From Nemertoderma westbladi (taxonomy: Eukaryota; Xenacoelomorpha; Nemertodermatida; Nemertodermatidae): 29,157 bases of DNA. The notes beneath the pieces were generated by a model. The model saw only the letters and a list, made by a program, of their open reading frames with translations. It had not been told where the DNA came from and did not search any database. The stretch covers positions 1 through 29,157 of the forward strand of contig JAUCBJ010007839.1 of assembly GCA_032718475.1 (NCBI GenBank), given 5' to 3'. Shown one piece after another: positions 1 through 8,202 of this stretch. The translations under genes and the position numbers were made by a program. Position 1 is the stretch's first letter, and every line of letters begins with the position of its first letter.

Positions 1-1
1 T

Positions 2-2893
2 AAGAAGTACGTCGAGAAAGGATGGGCCGTGGAGTTACCGGTCGACGAACCGAACACGGACAGGACATACTACCTGCCACTCCACGTAGCTTTAGACCCA
101 AAGAAAGGTAAACTTAGGATGGTAGTCGATGCATCGGCAAAGACCGACGGAAAGTGCTTAAACGATTACCTACTAGAGGGCCCAAACATATACAATTCGG
201 GCATAGAAGTACTACTTAGATTTAGGAATGGGAAACACGCCTTCACGTGTGACATAGAAGGCATGTTCAACCAAGTCCGAGTAACAGAGGAAGATAGCGA
301 TAGTCAACGCTTCTTATGGTATAACGGCGAAGAAGAACCGCCTATAATACCGGCATATAAGATGGTAGTACAAAACATGGGGGCCAAGTCGTCCTCATTT
401 ACGACGACTATGGCAGTGAGAGACACGGTAAAGGGGAAGGAGGATAGATATAGCAGTAGGGCCGTCGACATGATCAGACGCGGTTTCTACGTAGACGACG
501 GCATGGAGTCTGGAAATACGGTTGAGGAGATACTGGAAACAGGGCGCGAGGTTCGCGACATCCTGAGAGGATCCGGCTTCAACCTGACCAAATTCCAATC
601 CAGTTCAGAAGAATTTATCAGGGAAATAGAGGACAAGAAACCAGAATCGACCATGGACAACCCTACAACAGCCAAAGGACAGGACATGGCGATTAAGAGA
701 ACGGAATCCCAGCAGAAGGCGTTGGGAATCGTGTGGGATAGGAAAACAGACGAACTGAAGTATCAGCTGAGCCAGGAGGGCGCAGACACCCATACGAAGA
801 GGGGTTACGTATCGTATATAGCAAGGATATACGATCCCTTAGGCCTAGCATCCCCATTACTAGTCACGGGGAAACAGATACTCAAGAGAGTATATAAGTT
901 GAAGGATGAGTGGGACGTAGAGGTACCAGAAGACATTAAGAAACAGTGGAGCAAATGGACAGGAGACTTGGAGAGGATGGGAACATACAACATGCCGCGA
1001 GTGTATTTCCCGGACGGGAACATGACGAATCTGGACCTACATATGTTCTCCGACGCGTCGTTAGAGGCATACGGAGCGGCACTCTATTTAGTACAACGAG
1101 AGGGGCCTCACAAGCCCAGACTAGCCTTTAGCAAAGCTAAGTCAACGCCGCCAGATTCAGCATCTGTTCCCAAGTTAGAATTAACAGCCGCGAGACTAGG
1201 AGTTAGAGCCACAGCCTACCTAGTGGATACAATTCCCAACATAGTGGAGACACACTACTGGACGGACTCCATGGTAGTGCTTGGTTGGCTACACAACGAA
1301 AAGACGAGGTACCCGATATTCGTCGCGAATAGAGTGGACGAAATAAGGGCGAGCACAGAATTGGAAAGGTGGCACTACTGCCCAACAGACGAGAACCCAG
1401 CGGACTTGCTGTCGAGGGGCGTGGAACGCCACACTTTCTTAAAGAAAGAAGTATTGTGGCAAAACGGGCCACAATTTCTGAGCGATAGGGAGGCCTGGCC
1501 GCCGATGAGGAAGGTGGACCCGGGCTCGGAAGTAGTATCAGAAGGAGAAGAGGGAGATTCAGAGGGAGAAGAGATATACTCCCAGATGGTGAGGGAGATC
1601 AGGGACGTGCAACCAGGAAGGGAACTGTGCGATAACCCGACGGATAAACTCCTCAGCTACAGTTCTAGTTGGTATAAGACCAAGAAACTAGTGGCGTACT
1701 GGAGAGCCTTTGGGAATTTCCTTGCGGGAGTCGGCAAGGACAAGAAGACCAGGACAACCATAGATCTGGAAGGAGCGGCCAAGGCAGTGATCCGCTACGA
1801 ACAACGCAAGAACTACGGCGACGAGGTGGAACGTGTCGGTAACCAACAACATCTCCGACGGGATAGCGAGTTGATCACGCTGTCGCCACAACTCAACGAG
1901 GATGGGATCCTAGTAATGAATTCAAGGGTGGGATATAACAACAGTATAGTCGTGCCACCGAAACCCATCATCATTCCCACAGGATCGCCTATAGTCCACC
2001 AGATCATATGGGACTCCCACAAATCGATACTGCATGGGGGCACCAACCGAACCCTCACAGAGATAAGGAGGACCTATTGGGTCAAACAACTAAGGAAGAA
2101 GGTTAAAGCGGTAGTGGGGCAGTGCCAGACCTGCAGACGAGCGAAGAAGGAACGAGCCGTACAGGAGATGGCGCCACTACCGGCGAGTAGGGTAAGACAG
2201 CACGACCCGCCATTTACACATTGCGGTGTGGACATGTTCGGGCCGATAAAGATCAAGGTGATGCGACACACGGAGAAACGCTACGGTATTATCTTCGTAT
2301 GCAACAATACGCGGGCGGTAGGGATAGAACTCGCCCAAGATGCAACCGCATCAGCCTTCATTAACGCCTTAGAAAGGTTTAGGGACCGCAAAGGTGGGAC
2401 GATCGCAGTGATATATAGCGACAACGGCACCAACTTTGTGGGTGCAGAGAGTGAGATGGCAGAGGCCTTAGACATCTTGGAGGGAGAAGAAGTCAGGGCG
2501 GCCATGAGAAGACGACAAGTGAAGTGGGAGAGACGGACGCCGTATGCACCACATACACTAGGATGCGTCGAAAGACTGGTGGGCAGTTCGAAACGTCTAA
2601 TGACGAAGCTGATGAACACCCACATGGTCACTGAAGACGTCTTACGGACGGTACTTGCAAAGTGCGAGGGGATCATTAATAGCAGACCGCTATACCCGGA
2701 GAATGATGACCCTGAGTCACTAGACGTGTTGACGCCTAGCCATTTCCTGATGGAAAGGCCAGCGACCATAGATATGCGGGGTGTAGACCCAGATGATATA
2801 CACTCCCGGCAAAGTTGGAAAGTAGCTAAAGCAATTAGCGCAGAGTATTGGAGGAGGTGGGTAGAAGAATACCTACCCACGCTCCATAAGTGA
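2..2893 (+). CDS. pol: BEL/Pao pol polyprotein (RT, RNase H, integrase), partial at the 5' end
   Basis: The frame is open from base 2, so the GTG at 29 is not a real start; the protein continues left of the window. Counting from 29, reverse transcriptase motif A is around D75 (TCDIEGMFNQ), motif B follows as GAKSSSF, and the catalytic YVDD is at 154-157. RNase H shows FSDAS (about 340), PKLELTA (about 382), YWTDS (about 410) and ENPADLLSR. The integrase has an HHCC finger (H664, H669, C699, C702) and a DDE core at D735, D798 and E848. The cluster copies RNA into DNA and integrates it. The frame ends at a TGA (2891-2893), but integrase-tail homology continues in the same frame. All visible catalytic residues are present, so decay looks recent. 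Assignment to BEL/Pao rests on domain order and the DUF5641-like tail. Confidence 0.92.
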   Translation, partial: KKYVEKGWAVELPVDEPNTDRTYYLPLHVALDPKKGKLRMVVDASAKTDGKCLNDYLLEGPNIYNSGIEVLLRFRNGKHAFTCDIEGMFNQVRVTEEDSDSQRFLWYNGEEEPPIIPAYKMVVQNMGAKSSSFTTTMAVRDTVKGKEDRYSSRAVDMIRRGFYVDDGMESGNTVEEILETGREVRDILRGSGFNLTKFQSSSEEFIREIEDKKPESTMDNPTTAKGQDMAIKRTESQQKALGIVWDRKTDELKYQLSQEGADTHTKRGYVSYIARIYDPLGLASPLLVTGKQILKRVYKLKDEWDVEVPEDIKKQWSKWTGDLERMGTYNMPRVYFPDGNMTNLDLHMFSDASLEAYGAALYLVQREGPHKPRLAFSKAKSTPPDSASVPKLELTAARLGVRATAYLVDTIPNIVETHYWTDSMVVLGWLHNEKTRYPIFVANRVDEIRASTELERWHYCPTDENPADLLSRGVERHTFLKKEVLWQNGPQFLSDREAWPPMRKVDPGSEVVSEGEEGDSEGEEIYSQMVREIRDVQPGRELCDNPTDKLLSYSSSWYKTKKLVAYWRAFGNFLAGVGKDKKTRTTIDLEGAAKAVIRYEQRKNYGDEVERVGNQQHLRRDSELITLSPQLNEDGILVMNSRVGYNNSIVVPPKPIIIPTGSPIVHQIIWDSHKSILHGGTNRTLTEIRRTYWVKQLRKKVKAVVGQCQTCRRAKKERAVQEMAPLPASRVRQHDPPFTHCGVDMFGPIKIKVMRHTEKRYGIIFVCNNTRAVGIELAQDATASAFINALERFRDRKGGTIAVIYSDNGTNFVGAESEMAEALDILEGEEVRAAMRRRQVKWERRTPYAPHTLGCVERLVGSSKRLMTKLMNTHMVTEDVLRTVLAKCEGIINSRPLYPENDDPESLDVLTPSHFLMERPATIDMRGVDPDDIHSRQSWKVAKAISAEYWRRWVEEYLPTLHK

Positions 2894-3127
2894 AGCAAGT
2901 GGAGGAAGCCAAACAGGGAGTTGAGAGAGGGAGATCTCGTAATCGTCACGGATGATACTATCATCAACAACCAATGGCGGTTGGCGAGAGTTGTAGGCAC
3001 CTACTCCGACGAGGACGGAAGAGTCCGATCGGTAGAAGTGCGGATAGGTGGAAAGATAGGTGCGAAAGACAGGAAAACCTACAGGAGAGCAGTAGGTAAA
3101 TGCTGTCTCCTAGAAGGGGCACCTTAA
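2894..3127 (+). pseudogene. C-terminal DUF5641-like tail of BEL pol, separated by an in-frame TGA
   Basis: This stretch lies in the same frame as the preceding pol ORF and is open from the TGA at 2891-2893 to a TAA at 3125-3127. Residues such as LREGDLVIVTDD, then W-RLARV and DGRVRSVEVR, match the small SH3-like DUF5641 domain that ends BEL/Pao integrases. The simplest reading is a nonsense substitution near the pol C-terminus rather than a separate gene. A copy ending at the TGA would lack this tail. Stop-codon readthrough is possible but nothing in the sequence argues for it. Confidence 0.8.
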
Positions 3128-3189
3128 ATTAGAGTTAGTGTGAAGTTTAGTCGTCCAAGTTTTGGACTGAGGGGGGTGGGATTGAGGGC

Positions 3190-3930
3190 GAGACGCCCTT
3201 CCCACACAAATAAAATAAAATAAAATAAAAAATAAATAAAAGTTAGTTAGTTAGTAGGTACGTAGTACCTAGAGTTAGTTAGTTAGTAGGTACGTAGTAC
3301 CTAGAGTTAGTTAGTTAGTAGGTACGTAGTACCTAGAGTTAGTTAGTTAGTAGGTACGTAGTACCTAGAGTTAGTTAGTTAGTAGGTACGTAATGCCTAG
3401 ATAGAGTTAGAGGGTAGGTAGTACCGATAGTTAGAGTTAGTAGGTACGTAGTACCTAGTTAGAGTTAGAGTTAGTGGGTACGTAGTACCTAGTTAGAGTT
3501 AGAGGGTACGTAATGCCTAGATAGAGTTAGAGGGTAGGTAGTACCGATAGTTAGAGTTAGTAGGTACGTAGTACCTAGTTAGAGTTAGAGTTAGTAGGTA
3601 CGTAGTACCTAGTTAGAGTTAGAGTTAGTGGGTACGTAGTACCTAGTTAGAGTTAGAGGGTACGTAATGCCTAGATAGAGTTAGAGGGTAGGTAGTACCG
3701 ATAGTTAGAGTTAGTAGGTACGTAGTACCTAGTTAGAGTTAGAGTTAGTGGGTACGTAGTACCTAGTTAGAGTTAGAGGGTACGTAATGCCTAGATAGAG
3801 TTAGAGGGTAGGTAGTACCGATAGTTAGAGTTAGTAGGTACGTAGTACCTAGTTAGAGTTAGAGTTAGTAGGTACGTAGTACCTAGAGTTAGAGTTAGAG
3901 AGGGTACGTAGTACCACTAGTTAGAGAGAG
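3190..3930 (+). repeat. Higher-order tandem repeat tract built on TTAG and GGTACGTAGTACC words
   Basis: The first part (about 3241-3390) repeats a unit of roughly 32 bp made of TTAG steps followed by GGTACGTAGTACCTAG. The second part is a higher-order array: the word TAATGCCTAGATAGAG starts at 3391, 3511, 3665 and 3785, spacings of 120, 154 and 120 bp. The 34-bp excess in the middle is one extra basic unit. The tract is preceded by a short (AAAAT)n run and a G-rich stretch at 3170-3180. TTAG-period sequence puts stops in all forward frames, so it is non-coding spacer. Confidence 0.9.
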
Positions 3931-4431
3931 AGAGTAAGAGGCAAAAGGGGGTAAAAATAGGATATAGATATTAGTTAGGAGTAAGTAGAGTTAGTAGCGA
4001 GAGGGGGGCATATGAGTGCAGCTGGATAAATCGTGTGGCCACACGACGCATACTGCTGTACTGCATAGGCCCACTGATTAGGCCAGAATATGGATCAAAG
4101 AGAGAACAGAATAAATCCATAGGCAGTAGTAAGTAGTAGGACAGTAGAATCAAAGCAAAATAAATAAATAAATAGAATAGGGCTAAAAATCGGAAAATAG
4201 TGGTAACACAAGAAAAGTCGTTCTAGAACATAATAAAAGTAACGGACAGAAATCGTAAATTAGGCTGATTTACTAGCTCCGAAATTAATTAGATTAAATT
4301 AGGCTTGAAAGGCGCAGTTAAGTAGAAAAGTAGGCCATTATCGAACTGTAGGAAACATCTCAATACATCACTCATCTGTATTGCGCCTTGGTAAGGCACC
4401 ACCCTGCAGGTGAGCTAGTGTAGTGTTCGGA
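3931..4431 (+). other. Non-coding leader before the second BEL ORF
   Basis: I see no ORF or RNA gene here. The stretch is AT-rich with short purine runs. It ends in two splice-donor-like sequences, TTG|GTAAGG (GT at 4391) and CAG|GTGAGC (GT at 4410), shortly before the ATG at 4432. Whether these sites are used is unknown. Confidence 0.5.
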
Positions 4432-6966
4432 ATGGCGAGTAAGCTGATCAGGAAGAGAAAGGCGGAGTCAGGAGGAAAAGAAATATTGGTGGATTTCACC
4501 GAAAGACACCCGGAGGAGAAGACGAGAGGATACTACGAGAGGTTGGAAAGGGGTCACGCGGCACGAGCGCTGCAGGATCACTTCCGGGAGGCGCACGAAC
4601 AGCGGTTGGTCGGGACCTACGGGATGCCGTCGCTGGATAACGCGATCTTCCAACACTTCCACTACGTAGTGAAAGGAGACGAGGCGAAGTTCGGGATTCC
4701 GAAGTATCCGAGGGAATCGCCGAGGAAGGACTGGAAAAGATTCATAGAGTCCGTCAACAGAGGAGGATATATGATCCTAGATGACGAGGGAACCGTGGAA
4801 GACGAAGCGGGATCGAGACGAGGAACGGCAGGATCGGCCAGGACCATACTCTTGCATTTGGCAGCGCCAAATGGGGACATCTTCTTATTCGACTTAGGGA
4901 CGTATGGGAAGAAGGACGGGCCGAAATTAGACCGACTGCCGAAAGCGGTACAGGTCTTAGTAAGAGAGAAGTCGACGACGAAAGTGGGATCGGCGATTCG
5001 CGAGGACGCGGAGAGGATCATCGGTCCGGACGCCACCAACCTCCTGGATATGCAGAAAGTCTTTATGGCTATGACGGCACCGGATGGATTGGGGGTGGTC
5101 GAGAACTTAGGCCAATGCGGGGCGGTGGCGATGGGCCAATTATTGGGGCTCGTATGCCACAAACCAATGGATTGGGGGAAGTTTAGGGAAGAATACGGAG
5201 CAGAACTAGCGAACTCGCTGAAGTGGGGAGCGAGACCGGGAAAGCAGGAGGTATATCAGTTTCGCAGAGGAGCGATAAAGGTATATCAGAAGCGATATAT
5301 CCTGCAGGAGGACTGGATGATGATAAGTTTACTTAACTTATTCATGACCGTAGTTATCGAAAGAGAACCAGGGGCATTTCTGTTATCGGGATCACCCCTA
5401 AGCTACAGGAGAGCCTTTAAGACGGCCTTTGACGGTCTGGTAGACCACCCGGGGCTGAAGGGCGAGTCGGTGTACTACAACAGCCGACATCTGGTAGATG
5501 GGGAGACGGATACACCGTATCAGAGATGGGAGCAGCTAGAGATGGATAGACGGGAAGCAAAGCGACTGGAAGAAGTCGCTAGACGGGAGAGGATAGAAGC
5601 AGAGGAGAGGGAAGAGGAGGCCAGGACACAGAGTTATGGCTTCGAGGAACAGGCGGGTCTAGACGAGCTTCATTGGACCTCGTCAGGGAGTTCGGGGGAG
5701 TCTCTAGGACGAGAATTGGGATGGACGGTGGGATCGCCGAAACAGTCGACGTCGGGGTTGCAAACGATGCCCATACCAGCGGGCGCCGAGGGCGACCAAC
5801 CGCCAAGGAAGTTAAGGGAGCTAGAGGGATGGAGAGCTACCGGCGAGAGCCAAGGCGGGAAGGGACATAGTGGATCCATCGGGATACCGGGATTGGAGAC
5901 GCTACCGGAAGAAGAGGACGACGACGACGAATTCGGAGAGATACCGCCCATCGAAAGGATAGGCCACTCGGACACGGACTGGGTTGGCGGAAGGGTGGTG
6001 ACGGCCAGTGGGGCAAGGGCCTTCTGGAACAGATCCGGCAAGCGGACCTGGGTGCACGAGGGGCCGGCGATGGATTTCGCGGGGAGCACCATCAGGTTGG
6101 GCGAGCAACCGGGGACGGCACCACGGATAGTATTCGGGGAGACGATGCCCGAGAGGGGCGGAGAGATAGACGTAAACAGGGAGAGCAACGTAGAGAAGTT
6201 CGCCTACCAGCGACTCCATAGACCGCGGAGATCGCTTGGGACGAAGGACGAGGTGGGACGCGAGACATTGGTACTCGGCTGCGACTACTGTGGGAGACAG
6301 ACCCATCGGGAAAGCAGCTGCCTATACCGGTTCCAACGGGGAACCTTTTGTCTCTATTGTAGAGAACCAAGTCACAGGATGGGGGCGTGTCCACGGTTGC
6401 ATAACCGATGTCCAAAGTGCCACTTTCGGGGACACTACGGACGCGAGTGCGACTGGATGAGCGACGAGGAGAAGTTCACGAGGTTCGAGGGGTGGGCCGA
6501 CGTCGGGGCCATGACGCGCCAGCGCATGAAGGCCCAAGAGTTCAAGTGGGGTTTCTTCCTCATAAACCAGGAGACCCACATGGAAATAATAAAGCGAAGG
6601 TTACCGTTTACCTATCAAGAGGTAGCTACGGCGGCATCGTTCGCCGGAGTTATGAACACGCAACGGTACCTGGACAGGTGGACACCAGAGAACCGGAGGG
6701 AGTTTAGGGATTTCTTGGCGGAACACGTACCAAAGGCAATGAAGATGATCCTATGGGACGCCACACGAGGGAAACAACCAGGCCATTCTGAGGGGCCACC
6801 GGCGAAGCGGTATCGGGCTTTAATAACACCAGCGCCCAAGGAGCCGACGACCGGGATCAGCAAGGAAGTGGCAGCGAAGGTCCGGAAGCAGAAAGCGGAT
6901 GATGCCAGAGGAACAGTGATAACCAAGAAACGGGCCAGGGAGGAGGACGTGAGGAGGTACAGATGA
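4432..6966 (+). CDS. Accessory BEL ORF: 3'-5' exonuclease-like region plus three CCHC zinc knuckles
   Basis: The ORF is intact from ATG 4432 to TGA 6964-6966. The frame is open three codons further upstream to a GTG at 4423, from which I number residues; the ATG is residue 4. Residues 115-310 resemble the DEDD exonuclease fold of RNase D, WRN and Rrp6: an Exo I-like MILDDEG (117-123), a strand pattern around IFLFDLG, an Exo II-like TKVGSAIRED (186-195), WGARP (268-272) and an Exo III-like RYILQEDW (291-298), in which Tyr-Asp spacing is one longer than in the usual YxxxD. Residues 370-410 are a charged, probably helical segment; 495-505 is an acidic run. Three CX2CX4HX4C knuckles follow at about 620-676, then a basic C-terminus. 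The knuckles suggest nucleic-acid binding, as in Gag nucleocapsids. Position after pol is where an env-like ORF would be. No membrane segment or protease motif is visible. Exonuclease assignment is by eye and tentative; activity is doubtful. Confidence 0.75.
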   Translation: MASKLIRKRKAESGGKEILVDFTERHPEEKTRGYYERLERGHAARALQDHFREAHEQRLVGTYGMPSLDNAIFQHFHYVVKGDEAKFGIPKYPRESPRKDWKRFIESVNRGGYMILDDEGTVEDEAGSRRGTAGSARTILLHLAAPNGDIFLFDLGTYGKKDGPKLDRLPKAVQVLVREKSTTKVGSAIREDAERIIGPDATNLLDMQKVFMAMTAPDGLGVVENLGQCGAVAMGQLLGLVCHKPMDWGKFREEYGAELANSLKWGARPGKQEVYQFRRGAIKVYQKRYILQEDWMMISLLNLFMTVVIEREPGAFLLSGSPLSYRRAFKTAFDGLVDHPGLKGESVYYNSRHLVDGETDTPYQRWEQLEMDRREAKRLEEVARRERIEAEEREEEARTQSYGFEEQAGLDELHWTSSGSSGESLGRELGWTVGSPKQSTSGLQTMPIPAGAEGDQPPRKLRELEGWRATGESQGGKGHSGSIGIPGLETLPEEEDDDDEFGEIPPIERIGHSDTDWVGGRVVTASGARAFWNRSGKRTWVHEGPAMDFAGSTIRLGEQPGTAPRIVFGETMPERGGEIDVNRESNVEKFAYQRLHRPRRSLGTKDEVGRETLVLGCDYCGRQTHRESSCLYRFQRGTFCLYCREPSHRMGACPRLHNRCPKCHFRGHYGRECDWMSDEEKFTRFEGWADVGAMTRQRMKAQEFKWGFFLINQETHMEIIKRRLPFTYQEVATAASFAGVMNTQRYLDRWTPENRREFRDFLAEHVPKAMKMILWDATRGKQPGHSEGPPAKRYRALITPAPKEPTTGISKEVAAKVRKQKADDARGTVITKKRAREEDVRRYR

Positions 6967-7670
6967 GTTCCCGGAGGCGAGGGAATGAGACTGAGACTGG
7001 GAGGTGGTGCGCCTGGAAGGCGCCGCATGTAACGTACGAACTATTAAATATAAATTTAATTAATGCAAATAACTATATAAGTGCAATTCGTATGTACGTA
7101 CGTAGTGATTAGCAGTAAAATATATACGTTTGGAGTAAGTACTATAGTCATACAACCTTTCTCAACTAGCTACTGGGACTGGGGGACAATGACTATGGCA
7201 CTATGGACGAGACAACTGACAATTTCACACTTCTTGAGTGCGGCGGCACGAGAGGGGGGGGAGGTTCGTCAGGAGAGATAAAAACAGTCAAAGTGGACTT
7301 GAGAATCGGAATAAGAGTGATAGAGTGAAGTGCGGAGAGAGTGCGAACGCAATCCTAGTGTGGGGGGGGGAGAATGAGAGGCTGAGTAAGGGACGAGGAG
7401 GTCCGGGGGTATGAGAGAGTTAGGGTGAGAGTGAAGGTGAGACAGGGCGAGAGTGTTGGGGAAACAAAAATCGCGTGAAGAGGTGAGCGCGATCGGCCCG
7501 ACATGAGACGCCAGGCGTAAAGGGTAGCGTTATCATACCCAGAGGGAGCGGCCCGGAAAGCCGACTCCGAGAGAAAAGATTTCCACCCCACACCCGATGC
7601 TAGATCGGGATCCAGCGGGATTGTAGCGCACTTTTTTGGTTGATGCTATCTTCTTACCGGGAAGATAGCA
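6967..7670 (+). other. Purine-rich 3' untranslated region of the BEL element, ending in a hairpin
   Basis: No credible coding region is present; the short open stretches have no domain pattern. From about 7240 the plus strand is strongly GA-rich. A perfect 11-bp hairpin occupies 7643-7671 (arms ATGCTATCTTC and GAAGATAGCAT, 7-nt loop TTACCGG), directly abutting the polypurine tract. Confidence 0.6.
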
Positions 7671-7680
7671 TGGGGGGGAG
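7671..7680 (+). promoter_or_regulatory. Polypurine tract before the 3' LTR
   Basis: The run TGGGGGGGAG is immediately followed by TGTTAG. A G-rich purine run directly before a TG-starting LTR is the usual primer site for plus-strand synthesis in LTR retrotransposons. It overlaps the last base of the upstream hairpin arm. Confidence 0.7.
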
Positions 7681-8151
7681 TGTTAGCTTATTCAATCCCG
7701 CCAACACCCCATAAAGTTATTAGCCGATAAGCAATATTGGGAGCCGCGAGATTGGGTAATTAACCAACTCGCGCCATCCCAATAAGAATGGGAAGGAAGC
7801 ACACAATAGAGGGTCAGGGGCCAAACCCCTAACCCAAGGAGAACAGGTGGAGTTAACGGGAATACTCCACGGGGCGCCAACAAGGGTATTAACCAATCAG
7901 AGGGGGGAACGGCATCGATTGAGTAGCAGTAAGGCCACCGTGCAATATAACCAATAACCTATTAATCAGTGATTCAGTTATCTCAAGTGCAGCAGTGCTA
8001 GCGTAGGGTACAGCCAATTAGTTTAGTTAGGGGATCACGGGACTTTAGTTACCGTATCCCGCCTTGTACACATTCACAACATATCTATATCTTATAACCT
8101 TCTATTATACACCGAACTTCAGAACTCAGTCACTTTATTTCATCCTTATAC
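7681..8151 (+). repeat. Probable 3' LTR of the BEL/Pao element
   Basis: It starts TGTTAGC directly after the polypurine tract. A plausible end is the TATACA at about 8146-8151, giving roughly 470 bp; the true end could be up to 50 bp further right, since the LINE reading frame is recognisable only from about 8203. Internal features include imperfect stems (for example GTGGAGT with ACTCCAC around 7847-7870, and a C-rich/G-rich stem around 7812-7836) and AT-rich stretches. No promoter or poly(A) site can be assigned with confidence. Confidence 0.65.
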
Positions 8152-8202
8152 ACGGCGGGGACGCGTGGACTAAATTACCACAACCGGATAAATCGGGATC
8201 CC

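Larger units (their letters stand above)
1..8151 (+). mobile_element. BEL/Pao-type LTR retrotransposon, 5'-truncated by the window edge
   Basis: In order on the plus strand I see pol from RT to the integrase tail (2-3127), a tandem-repeat spacer (3190-3930), a second long ORF (4432-6966), a purine-rich untranslated stretch, a hairpin, a G-run polypurine tract (7671-7680) and a probable 3' LTR from 7681. RT-RNaseH-integrase order with a DUF5641-like tail is typical of BEL/Pao. The 5' LTR, any upstream gag and protease lie outside the window. Both long ORFs share a purine-rich coding strand and a GC content well above the right half of the window, which supports one element. The right boundary is uncertain (8150-8200) because the 5' LTR is not available for comparison. 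Confidence 0.85.

Noticed and set aside
2281-3000. 239-codon minus-strand ORF opposite the integrase
   Set aside because: Antisense shadow of a strongly supported pol frame; no independent domain.
3390-3900. Interstitial telomeric repeats (TTAGGG-like)
   Set aside because: The steps are TTAG/TTAGAG embedded in a larger 32-120 bp unit, not a TTAGGG array.
5670-6415. Several antisense ORFs (107-172 codons) opposite the zinc-knuckle ORF
   Set aside because: Shadows created by the GC-rich, purine-rich coding strand; Ser/Pro-rich without motifs.
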